This document shows positions 43,755 through 50,909 of a stretch of 64,000 bases of DNA, piece after piece (within the stretch, counting starts at the first letter, position 1; each line of letters starts with the position of its first letter). Location: the NCBI GenBank assembly GCA_946477855.1, contig CAMKZU010000002.1:1-64000 (forward strand), in the 5' to 3' direction. The position numbers and the translations under genes were made by a program. The notes beneath the pieces are model-generated. The model did no database searches and was not told the origin of the DNA. It saw only the letters and a list, made by a program, of their open reading frames with translations. This DNA comes from an uncultured Lactobacillus sp. GTDB taxonomy: Bacteria > Bacillota > Bacilli > Lactobacillales > Lactobacillaceae.

Positions 43755-45302
43755 ATGAGTTTACTCACAGTTAAAAATTTGGGACAGGGTTTTGAAGACA
43801 AGACATTATACGAAAACAGCAGTTTTGTTCTCAATAAAGAAGATCACATGGGAGTTACTGGTCAAAACGGTGTTGGTAAATCTACCTTGATTAAAATTTT
43901 AACTGGCGAAATACTTCCTGACGAAGGACAGGTAAAATGGCAAAATAAGGTAACGGTTGGCTATCTTGATCAATATGCTAAATTAAAGCAGGGTGTAACT
44001 ATCCGCCAATTTTTACGCACAGCTTTTGCACAACTTTATCATAAAGAGAAAGAGCTTAATACTTTATATGAAAAATATGCGGTAACTGGTGATGATTCTC
44101 TGCTTGAAAAGGCAGGCAAAGTACAGACTTTCTTGGAAGAAAATGATTTTTACGGCATAGACACTGAAATAGAGCGTGTTGCTTCTGGATTGGGGTTAGC
44201 AGAACTAGGATATGACCATGATGTCAGTGAGCTTTCTGGTGGTCAAAGGTCGAAAATTATTCTGGCTAAGTTATTATTACAAAAGCCGGAGGTTTTACTT
44301 TTAGACGAACCTACCAATTACCTAGATGTTTCTCATATAGATTGGCTAGTTGATTATCTCAATGACTTCACTGGTGCTTTTATTGTTGTGAGTCATGACT
44401 ATGATTTTTTGGGCAGGATTGCGAATTGTATTATTGATATCGATCTGGGGACAATCACTCGTTATACTGGCTCGCTTAAGCTGGCAATGCGCCAAAAAGA
44501 GGCTAACCGTGAGACATACATGAAAGCCTATAGCAACCAGCAGCGCAAAATTGCTAAAACCGAGGCATATATCCGTAAAAATAAGGCAGGTACCCGTTCT
44601 AAAAGTGCAAAATCGCGTGCAAGACAGCTTGCTAAAATGGAAGTATTAAACCCCCCTAAAGGAAATCATAAGCCTCACTTTACGTTTCCTTATGTTGCGA
44701 CAGCTGCTAATTTACTTTTGCAAACGCAGGATCTAGTAATCGGTTATGATCATGCTCTTGTCAAAGAGGCGTTTAACTTTTCAGTGGGCGGTAATGAAAA
44801 AGTTGCTATTACTGGTTTTAATGGTATTGGTAAGACGACTTTGTTAAAAACTCTACTTGATCAAATTGATCCGATTTTTGGTACATTTAAATTATCAGAA
44901 ACTGCTAAAATTGCTTATTTTAAGCAAAATTTGACCTGGCCTAATAATAATATGACGCCGCTGCAATATTTACAGGAAAATTTTAACCGCATCAAGCCTA
45001 AGGAATTAAGGGGTGCTTTAGCAAGATTGGGAGTTAGTGCCCAGCAAGCTATGAGTCCCTTAAAAAAATTATCTGGAGGAGAGCAGGAAAAGGTAAAATT
45101 AGCTAAAATGCAGTTTGAACCTGCTAATTTATTATTTTTAGATGAGCCCACCAATCATTTGGACCGTGATTCTAAAGATGCCCTGCGACGAGCGATTGTC
45201 AAATTCCCAGGTGGAGTTATTATCGTTAGTCATGAACGCGATTTTTTCCAGGGTAATTGGATTGATAAAACTATTGATATTGAAACTATGAATAAAATTT
45301 GA
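43755..45302 (+). CDS. ABC-F family ATP-binding protein
   Basis: 515 residues with two ABC domains and no membrane part. First domain: GQNGVGKSTLIK, ELSGGQRSK, LLLDEPTNYLD. Second domain: GFNGIGKTTLLK, KLSGGEQEK, LFLDEPTNHLD. The basic interdomain linker (about 255-310, KAGTRSKSAKSRARQLAKME) is the ribosome-contacting P-site tRNA interaction motif of ABC-F proteins. It likely acts on the ribosome as a translation factor of the YbiT/EttA type; antibiotic protection is possible but not indicated. GGGAG site upstream. Confidence 0.9.
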   Translation: MSLLTVKNLGQGFEDKTLYENSSFVLNKEDHMGVTGQNGVGKSTLIKILTGEILPDEGQVKWQNKVTVGYLDQYAKLKQGVTIRQFLRTAFAQLYHKEKELNTLYEKYAVTGDDSLLEKAGKVQTFLEENDFYGIDTEIERVASGLGLAELGYDHDVSELSGGQRSKIILAKLLLQKPEVLLLDEPTNYLDVSHIDWLVDYLNDFTGAFIVVSHDYDFLGRIANCIIDIDLGTITRYTGSLKLAMRQKEANRETYMKAYSNQQRKIAKTEAYIRKNKAGTRSKSAKSRARQLAKMEVLNPPKGNHKPHFTFPYVATAANLLLQTQDLVIGYDHALVKEAFNFSVGGNEKVAITGFNGIGKTTLLKTLLDQIDPIFGTFKLSETAKIAYFKQNLTWPNNNMTPLQYLQENFNRIKPKELRGALARLGVSAQQAMSPLKKLSGGEQEKVKLAKMQFEPANLLFLDEPTNHLDRDSKDALRRAIVKFPGGVIIVSHERDFFQGNWIDKTIDIETMNKI

Positions 45303-45311
45303 GGTAACAAG

Positions 45312-46091
45312 ATGGATGCTACTAAACGAGGTGAGACCTTTTATCAGGATTTGCTTGATACATGCCTAACCGCTGGAGAATTAATGATTGAGGGCGGCAG
45401 TGAAATGTACCGGGTCGAAGATACAATGATGCGAATTGCTAAGAGTGCGGGTGAGCCTGACCCACGTGTGTTTGTCGTACCTACCGGTGTTTTTATGAGC
45501 TTAGATCACGGCAATTATTGTCAAACGCTACTAGTTCATGAACGCAATATCAATCTTGAGCTGGTTGATCGGATTAATTCTTTATCACGGGCATTTGCTG
45601 AACAAAAAATCACCTTGCAGGAAGTTAAACGCGAAGTTAATAATATAGCCAGTGGTGGTTTTCCTACTTTTCCTGTCTGGTTGCAAACTATTGGGGCAGC
45701 AATTTTGAGTGCTACTCTCATGGTTATGTTTATGAATAATTATGACTGGATTGACTTTCCGGCGGCCGCAATAGTTGGTGCAACCGGTTTTATTTCTTTT
45801 TATTATTTTAAACGATTTACGAATGTTAAATTCTTGTCTGAATTGGTGGCAGCGGTAATTATGACAGTGTTAGCGGCAGGGTTAGTCCATATCTTTCCGC
45901 AAATGATCATCGACCATATTTTAACGGGAGCGCTAATGCCGCTAGTTCCTGGCTTAGCCTTAACGAATGCACTACGGGATTTATTTAAAGGTGATATTCT
46001 TTCGGGTATGGTCAAAATTTGTGAAGCCCTTTTAACTGCATTTGCACTAGGTGGCGGCGTCGGTATTGTTTTAAAATTTTTGGGAGCATAA
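45312..46091 (+). CDS. Threonine/serine exporter family, N-terminal half (DUF1212) as a separate protein
   Basis: 259 residues. A soluble start with GGSEMYRVEDTMMRIAKSAG (the DUF1212/ThrE signature) precedes about five membrane helices, including ALMPLVPGLALTNALRDL. With the next gene it forms a two-component transporter equivalent to the fused protein at 21924-23279. It starts 10 nt after the ABC-F gene, so the three genes are probably cotranscribed. Exported solute unknown. Confidence 0.85.
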   Translation: MDATKRGETFYQDLLDTCLTAGELMIEGGSEMYRVEDTMMRIAKSAGEPDPRVFVVPTGVFMSLDHGNYCQTLLVHERNINLELVDRINSLSRAFAEQKITLQEVKREVNNIASGGFPTFPVWLQTIGAAILSATLMVMFMNNYDWIDFPAAAIVGATGFISFYYFKRFTNVKFLSELVAAVIMTVLAAGLVHIFPQMIIDHILTGALMPLVPGLALTNALRDLFKGDILSGMVKICEALLTAFALGGGVGIVLKFLGA

Positions 46092-46093
46092 AA

Positions 46094-46570
46094 ATGTCAT
46101 TTGGAATTGAATTATTAATTAATATTGCATTTGCCTATTTGGCTTCCGCGGGATTTGCTTTGACAATCAATGTACCCCGGCGTGTAATTAATCTTGCCGG
46201 TATCAGTGGTGTCACCAGTTGGATAATTTACTGGTTGGCGATGCGCGCTTCTATGGGCCGCCTTTTGTCAAATCTGCTAGGCTCATTTGCTATTGGTATT
46301 TTAGGCATAGTTTTTGCGCGAATGAAAAAATGCCCGGCTACAGTTTTTTACATTCCCGCGATTGTTCCTCTTGTACCGGGAGTTCCTGCTTATCAAGCAG
46401 TACGTGAATTGACTTCAGGCAATCTTAGGGGTGCTAATGACGCGGTTTTACGTGTAATAATTGTAACCGGCTCAATAGCCTTGGGCATGCTTTTGTCCAG
46501 TATGTGTGTCGAAATCTTTTTTAGGATAAAAAAATTTTACAAAAACAAATCAAATAAGTATAATAATTAA
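46094..46570 (+). CDS. Threonine/serine exporter family, C-terminal half (DUF3815) as a separate protein
   Basis: 158 residues with four or five membrane helices. The family block is ATVFYIPAIVPLVPGVPAYQAVREL. It begins two bases after the stop of the DUF1212 half, so the pair is translated together and presumably assembles. Its 3' end overlaps the promoter of the putative small RNA that follows. Confidence 0.85.
   Translation: MSFGIELLINIAFAYLASAGFALTINVPRRVINLAGISGVTSWIIYWLAMRASMGRLLSNLLGSFAIGILGIVFARMKKCPATVFYIPAIVPLVPGVPAYQAVRELTSGNLRGANDAVLRVIIVTGSIALGMLLSSMCVEIFFRIKKFYKNKSNKYNN
46536..46564 (+). promoter_or_regulatory. Promoter of the putative small RNA
   Basis: TTTACA (46536-46541), a 17-bp spacer, and a perfect TATAAT (46559-46564). 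It lies inside the last codons of the DUF3815 gene, so transcription would start near 46571. Confidence 0.7.
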
Positions 46571-46747
46571 TGCGAGTCGACAAAAACGCGGGATGCGTAT
46601 TTGTATGAGGACACCCGTCTTAAGTGGCAGGCACGGGAAGTGCTGGTGGTTGACCAACCTGATGTGAACAGAAGTAGTCACCTATTATTTTATTAATGGG
46701 CCTCGATTTAAAAAGAGCAGATTCTTAATTGAATCTGCTCTTTTTTA
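46571..46747 (+). ncRNA. Putative structured small RNA of about 175 nt, family unknown
   Basis: A near-consensus promoter starts transcription at about 46571 and a strong terminator ends it at about 46747. No reading frame with a ribosome site lies between. The segment is less AT-rich than its surroundings and can form several helices: CAAAAACGC/GCGTATTTG (46581-46603, one mismatch), GAGG...CCC closing with GGGCCTC (46607-46616 with 46698-46704), GCAC/GTGC, GGTT/AACC, GTGA/TCAC. The size and single-gene layout resemble 6S RNA or the lactobacillar Lacto-usp class, but I recognise no diagnostic sequence. SRP RNA is excluded because the GGAAGGAAGCAGC-type loop is missing. Confidence 0.5.
46711..46746. 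terminator. Bidirectional terminator of the small RNA and the C39-like gene
   Basis: Fourteen-base perfect stem AAAAGAGCAGATTC / GAATCTGCTCTTTT with T runs on both strands. Confidence 0.9.
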
Positions 46748-47455
46748 TTCTAAATATAAGGCTTGCCTTCCTTGTTGATTAAAGCTTCTTTCCAAGTTTT
46801 TCCACGGAATTGCTTTATTTTTATGACCAAAAGGATCGTTTACGTAAACAATACGTGCTTTTTTATCAAAGCCCGTGATGACACAAGCATGCGAAGAAGG
46901 AGTGACGTGTACTTCTCCTTGAGCTGTTTGCCAAGTTTGCATGTCGCCTACATGGTTAAAATTGGTCGTTGTAATGATTAAAACTGGATGACCATCAGAA
47001 ACCAATTTTATTACTTGGATAAAGTCGTGGTTAGTGAAATTTCTAATGCGATTTGTATATTTAAGTCCAACTTGTTCTAAAGGTTCATTATAAACACACC
47101 AGCCTGCATTTGCCTGACTCATATAACCAACAAAACCCACATGAGGATTACCGCGGTACTTGCCATTATCAGTGTATGAAGACACGTGTTTAATGTTTTC
47201 TGAGAGGTCAAGTTTATTAACTTTAATACCATAGTAACGCAAAAGCATTGATAAAGAGGTAACTTCACAGCCATTAGGCAGGTCAGGATATTGATTCTCT
47301 AACGGTACGTCTAATTTTTGAGTAGACTTCAGTGTTAACCAATCATAGCGGTCTTTAAAACCAGACGAGTTACAGAAGGCAAAAACTAATCCGAGTAAGA
47401 AGACCCCAAAGAATAAAATCAAAATAGCTTTAAAGGAAAATCTGTTCTTTTTCAT
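46745..47455 (-). CDS. Membrane-anchored C39-like peptidase-fold protein
   Basis: 236 residues. A single N-terminal membrane helix (about 10-30) precedes a papain-like Peptidase_C39_2 domain. The candidate catalytic Cys is in LPNGCEVTSLSMLLRYYG, the His in SSHACVITGFD, and the third residue in VNDPFG. The domain should face outside. No ABC transporter or bacteriocin gene is nearby, so a wall-linked or housekeeping role is likelier than bacteriocin processing. I use ATG 47455. An upstream in-frame ATG at 47503 lies inside the terminator hairpin of the neighbouring gene. No strong ribosome site is seen. Confidence 0.78.
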   Translation of the reverse strand: MKKNRFSFKAILILFFGVFLLGLVFAFCNSSGFKDRYDWLTLKSTQKLDVPLENQYPDLPNGCEVTSLSMLLRYYGIKVNKLDLSENIKHVSSYTDNGKYRGNPHVGFVGYMSQANAGWCVYNEPLEQVGLKYTNRIRNFTNHDFIQVIKLVSDGHPVLIITTTNFNHVGDMQTWQTAQGEVHVTPSSHACVITGFDKKARIVYVNDPFGHKNKAIPWKNLERSFNQQGRQALYLE

Positions 47456-47486
47456 AAAGCTATTTAAACATAGGTTGATTGATAAA

Positions 47487-47522
47487 AGCAAAAAATCGCT
47501 CAAATTAATGAGCGATTTTGCT
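47487..47522 (-). terminator. Terminator of the multicopper oxidase gene
   Basis: Stem AAAATCGCTCA (47492-47502) / TGAGCGATTTT (47509-47519), with T run on the minus strand. Confidence 0.85.
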
Positions 47523-47554
47523 AAATTTTATTTTTTATTGAGTAAAAGTAGGGA

Positions 47555-49132
47555 TTAATGATGAGTTGCGCTTGATAAAGCATCAAGACTATGATCTTCA
47601 CCTTTAACTGCCATACCTTCAACGTCCATACCTGGGCAGAAGACTTCATCTTCTGGAACGCCTCTTTCTTCAGCAAAAGCCTTAGTCAGAGTTTCCATGT
47701 CCATCAAATGATATTTCTTGTCTGGGTGTTTTGGATCAACAATTTGAATTTGCGCCATCATACCGGCATCTTCGTGCTCGATAATGTGGCAGTGGTACAT
47801 GAAGACACCAGTGTTTTGGAAGTAAACCTTTATGCGAACTGTTTCTTGAGGTGCTACTTCGATAGTGTCCTTGTAAACTCCTCTTTCGTTTGGATATGGT
47901 TCTTTACCGTTACGTGATACAACCAGGAAGTGGGCACCGTGAGTATGGAATGGGTGCAACATACCGTTAACTTTATCGTTAGTGTTAGTTACGTCCCAGT
48001 ATTCAGCATTCATCAATTCCTGCTTCATATCAATTCTTTCCATTGAGAACAACTTACCGTTGATCATGTTGTGGTTATCCATAGTAACATGAGGAACTGG
48101 TGAGTTAGGGTTAACAACTGGATCATATGGTTTGAATAAAGTATCAGGAATTACGCTGTCATCTTTTTCATAACTGTGAATTCTGAATTCAACCAGCTTG
48201 AAGTCGTCAGTGTAAAGGTTGACAACATCGCCTTCTTTATAATTGCTGAAATCAACAACTACTTGTTGACGTTCACCTGGTCCAATTAAGACTTTAGTCA
48301 ATTTAACTGGGTGCTCCAAGAATGAGTCGTCACCGGCGATTTGGGTCATTACCAAGTCATCACTAAAGTGCAGGCGCCATTCACGACGGTTAGAACCACC
48401 TAAGAAGAGCAAACGTACTTTTTGAGTAGTGACATCAACGTATGGACGAACAACACCATTGATGATTGGAGTGTCGCCAAAGATACCCATTGCGTTGTAG
48501 TCTGCCTTATAGTCAAATTGGTTGTCTTCGTGGAAAATACGGTCTTGCAAAATAATTGGGAACTCATCCTTGCCGTAAGTCTTAGGAATTGGCAGTTTAG
48601 CTTCGTTAGCATCAGTAATAACAACGCCCATAGCTAGTCCCATCCAAACTTGCATGGCAGTTGATGGACATGGGTGAGCGTGCAGCCAAGTCAAAGCTGC
48701 TGGTTGTTTAACTATGAAGTCAATGTGCTTTTCTTCACCTGGGTAAACCGGTGAGTGACAAGCACCATCGTTACCAGGACCTGAAAGTTCCATACCGTGC
48801 CAGTGGTAAGTAGTCAATTCTGGTAAGCTGTTCTTCAAAGTTACGTGAACATGTTGACCTCTGGTTAAAACCATGGTCTTACCAAGAACTGGGAAGTTGT
48901 AGCCCCAAGTATGAGTCTTTTTACCTGGCAAAAATTGGAAGTCACCTTCTTGGGAATCAATTGTGTACCAAACATCATTGTTTTCTTGTTTATCAGGCTC
49001 TAATACTGGTGGAACAATTAAAGGTTGAGCTTCAACACCTTCAGGAATGTGAAGATCCTTGTATCCCATTTCGTGATTTTTATCAAAATCTTCGGAATTA
49101 TAGAAATAATCTGTGTAAACTTTATCTGACAT
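47555..49132 (-). CDS. Cytosolic multicopper oxidase with C-terminal flavinylation tag
   Basis: 525 residues, three cupredoxin domains. Copper motifs are HWHG (110-113), WLHAHP, HPFHTHGAHF and HCHIIEHEDAGMM (His447-Cys448-His449, axial Met), i.e. a complete T1 plus trinuclear centre. Such enzymes oxidise phenols, Cu(I) or other donors and reduce O2 to water. There is no signal peptide, unlike most CotA/CueO relatives. After the last cupredoxin domain an acidic tail of about 50 residues ends DALSSAT-HH (517-525). This matches the ApbE FMN-attachment motif, with Thr523 as acceptor. Single gene; a cre-like site overlaps its promoter. Confidence 0.88.
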   Translation of the reverse strand: MSDKVYTDYFYNSEDFDKNHEMGYKDLHIPEGVEAQPLIVPPVLEPDKQENNDVWYTIDSQEGDFQFLPGKKTHTWGYNFPVLGKTMVLTRGQHVHVTLKNSLPELTTYHWHGMELSGPGNDGACHSPVYPGEEKHIDFIVKQPAALTWLHAHPCPSTAMQVWMGLAMGVVITDANEAKLPIPKTYGKDEFPIILQDRIFHEDNQFDYKADYNAMGIFGDTPIINGVVRPYVDVTTQKVRLLFLGGSNRREWRLHFSDDLVMTQIAGDDSFLEHPVKLTKVLIGPGERQQVVVDFSNYKEGDVVNLYTDDFKLVEFRIHSYEKDDSVIPDTLFKPYDPVVNPNSPVPHVTMDNHNMINGKLFSMERIDMKQELMNAEYWDVTNTNDKVNGMLHPFHTHGAHFLVVSRNGKEPYPNERGVYKDTIEVAPQETVRIKVYFQNTGVFMYHCHIIEHEDAGMMAQIQIVDPKHPDKKYHLMDMETLTKAFAEERGVPEDEVFCPGMDVEGMAVKGEDHSLDALSSATHH

Positions 49133-49492
49133 ATTCGTCTACCTTTCAGTTAAAAAATTTAGTGAAAAATTTTTAGTTACATGTTAAATTTACTCTATGT
49201 GAAAACGCTTGTAAAGTAGATAAAGCCATGTTTTTAAAGTATTAATATAAAAAAGAGCTTTTTTAAGTTTGTGAAGAGCAAAATGTTATTTAATAATAGT
49301 AAGAATAGCGCGCAAGAAGTAGGATTTTAGTATTAAAAACAAGTTTTTAGTATTTTAAAGCAAATTTCACTAGTATAAATGTTTTTTAAAAAATATTTTT
49401 AAAAGAAATAAAATAAATTGTTTTTAAACGCAAATTTGAGTATCGTATATAAGACTGATAAAAATTAATAAGTTTAGATAAGGGTTTTTAAT
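49133..49492. other. AT-rich intergenic region upstream of the multicopper oxidase
   Basis: It contains the oxidase ribosome site and promoter at the left end. The remainder, up to the TTG-started gene at 49493, is strongly AT-rich with repeated TTTTAGTATT-like words near 49327-49365. No ORF, RNA or mobile element is recognisable. Confidence 0.6.
49187..49215 (-). promoter_or_regulatory. Multicopper oxidase promoter with overlapping cre-like site
   Basis: Minus strand: TTTACA (49210-49215), a 17-bp spacer, TAAATT (49187-49192). TGAAAACGCTTGTA (49200-49213, plus strand) matches the cre consensus except one base and covers the spacer and part of the -35. Confidence 0.5.
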
Positions 49493-50059
49493 TTGAAAAT
49501 TAACTTAACAGATTTAACTACAAAGATAGAACAAAAAGATTATATTGAGGATTTAGAAACTGTAAAATATGCTGATATCAGTAAGTATAAAGCTAAAGTG
49601 CATGAATTGGCAGCAAAATTAGTTAAAGAAACTGCGGCCGCTCTTAAACATAATTCATTAAGTCATGTAGCTGTTGAAGTAACGGGGCAAAGGCCGCTTA
49701 CTTTTGCATTAGAAAGCAATATTATTAATTTGCCCTATGCCAATTATAAAAAGATCGCCAACTTTTTTGAAGAGCAGAAAGAATACTCTGTTAACATCTA
49801 TTTTGAAACTCAATCGGAATATTTAAATGCGTCAGGTTTTAGAATTGATCAAATCGCAACAGAAACTGAAATTAAGCAAAAAGAAGATACCGTAATTGCT
49901 GAATTGACAGCAGCTATGCAGGAAAAAATTAGACAGGTTCGTGAATACCAAAAGCCGGCACCAGCCGCTAAAAAGAAAACAGTAACTAAAAAAAGAGCAA
50001 CGACTAAAACGAGTTCAAATAAAACCAAAAAGGCAGCTAAAACTAAAGGTACTAACTAA
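49493..50059 (+). CDS. Conserved hypothetical protein with basic Lys/Ala/Thr-rich tail
   Basis: 188 residues, no signal peptide or membrane helix. The first 150 residues look like a mixed alpha/beta domain (KAKVHELAAKLVKETAAALK; TFALESNIINLPYANY). The last 35 residues are almost only Lys, Ala, Thr, Arg and Pro, like histone-H1-like or nucleic-acid-binding tails. The start is TTG 49493 with AAGGG upstream; there is no ATG start in a suitable place. I do not recognise the family; nucleic-acid binding is a guess from the tail. Confidence 0.55.
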   Translation: MKINLTDLTTKIEQKDYIEDLETVKYADISKYKAKVHELAAKLVKETAAALKHNSLSHVAVEVTGQRPLTFALESNIINLPYANYKKIANFFEEQKEYSVNIYFETQSEYLNASGFRIDQIATETEIKQKEDTVIAELTAAMQEKIRQVREYQKPAPAAKKKTVTKKRATTKTSSNKTKKAAKTKGTN

Positions 50060-50188
50060 AAGATAATTTGCTCTAGTTAGTGTAGCTGTGATGGTTACAA
50101 TATCTTTAATTTGTTAAACTATATAAGAACTCAACTATTCAAAAGATGCTTTTTACAATATAATGGAGAAAAGTGTAGGGGGTCCGTC

Positions 50189-50809
50189 ATGATCAGCTGG
50201 AATCTACTTGGAGTTTTGTTATGGGTAGTTATTATTTTGTACCTGGTTTTTGTTGTGCAAAATATTCGCAAGCGCCGTATTACCATGATTATCAAAAAGC
50301 ACAGACAGTTTAGCTGGCCTAATTTTTTAATTGATTTAATAGAAGTGGCAATTCTATTAGTAGGTATTGTTTGGCTGTTCGGTAAAACCATGTTAGATAA
50401 CCCCGATCTTGATGATACCAGTAAGATTACCTCGAATATCACATACCAGCCCATCGTCATGAATACTGGTGAAGGTAATTCAAGTTATGTAACAATTAAT
50501 TCTAAAAAGAAAAAGATTAGCACACAGACCTTTACATATTATCGACCAGGCAAGAAAATCAAAGTATCTAGTGACTTTGCCACTGTGGCTTACGGCAAAA
50601 GCCCGCTAGACTTAAATGCTGCCAGAATTCCTTATGACAAAAAGCAATTAACTAAAATGGATCGTAAATATCAGCGCGCGTATGTTGCGATTTATACGGC
50701 TACTTATAAAAAAGTTTGGCAAAATGGAATAGGGATGCATGCCGGTCATAATGCCACACGTTACTACTTAATCAGGATACCTGACGCTTCTTTTATTAAG
50801 GAAAAATAA
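50189..50809 (+). CDS. Membrane protein of unknown function (LVIS_2131-like)
   Basis: 206 residues. Two membrane helices (about 5-25 and 50-68) flank a basic loop (NIRKRRITMIIKKHRQ). An extracellular domain follows with FTYYRPGKKIKVSSDFATVAYGKSPLDL and a closing YYLIRIPD. It resembles a lactobacillus-specific family annotated as LVIS_2131; that link is from memory and weak. ATG 50189 follows AGGGGG; the frame is open further upstream but only via a TTG without a ribosome site. Confidence 0.6.
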   Translation: MISWNLLGVLLWVVIILYLVFVVQNIRKRRITMIIKKHRQFSWPNFLIDLIEVAILLVGIVWLFGKTMLDNPDLDDTSKITSNITYQPIVMNTGEGNSSYVTINSKKKKISTQTFTYYRPGKKIKVSSDFATVAYGKSPLDLNAARIPYDKKQLTKMDRKYQRAYVAIYTATYKKVWQNGIGMHAGHNATRYYLIRIPDASFIKEK

Positions 50810-50810
50810 A

Positions 50811-50908
50811 AACGTAAATGAAACAGCTGGGAATTTTGGGAAAAACTTGTACAATCAGTGGTTTAAGCAAACCATTGTGCAGCAATCCAGTTTCATTTAC
50901 GCTTTTTT
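50811..50908. terminator. Long nested-hairpin terminator between convergent genes
   Basis: Outer 12-bp perfect stem CGTAAATGAAAC (50813-50824) / GTTTCATTTACG (50890-50901) followed by six T. Inside it lie a second short helix (CTGG/CCAG) and an inner hairpin CAGTGGTTT / AAACCATTG. T-rich on both strands. Confidence 0.7.
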
Positions 50909-50909
50909 G

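Noticed and set aside
46571-46747. Small RNA considered as bacterial SRP RNA or a tRNA cluster
   Set aside because: The SRP GGAAG...GCAGC apical loop is absent, and no tRNA acceptor/T-loop consensus is present.
47456-47503. Upstream ATG that would lengthen the C39-like protein by 16 residues
   Set aside because: It lies inside the terminator hairpin of the multicopper oxidase gene; the protein then has no usual membrane-anchor start.
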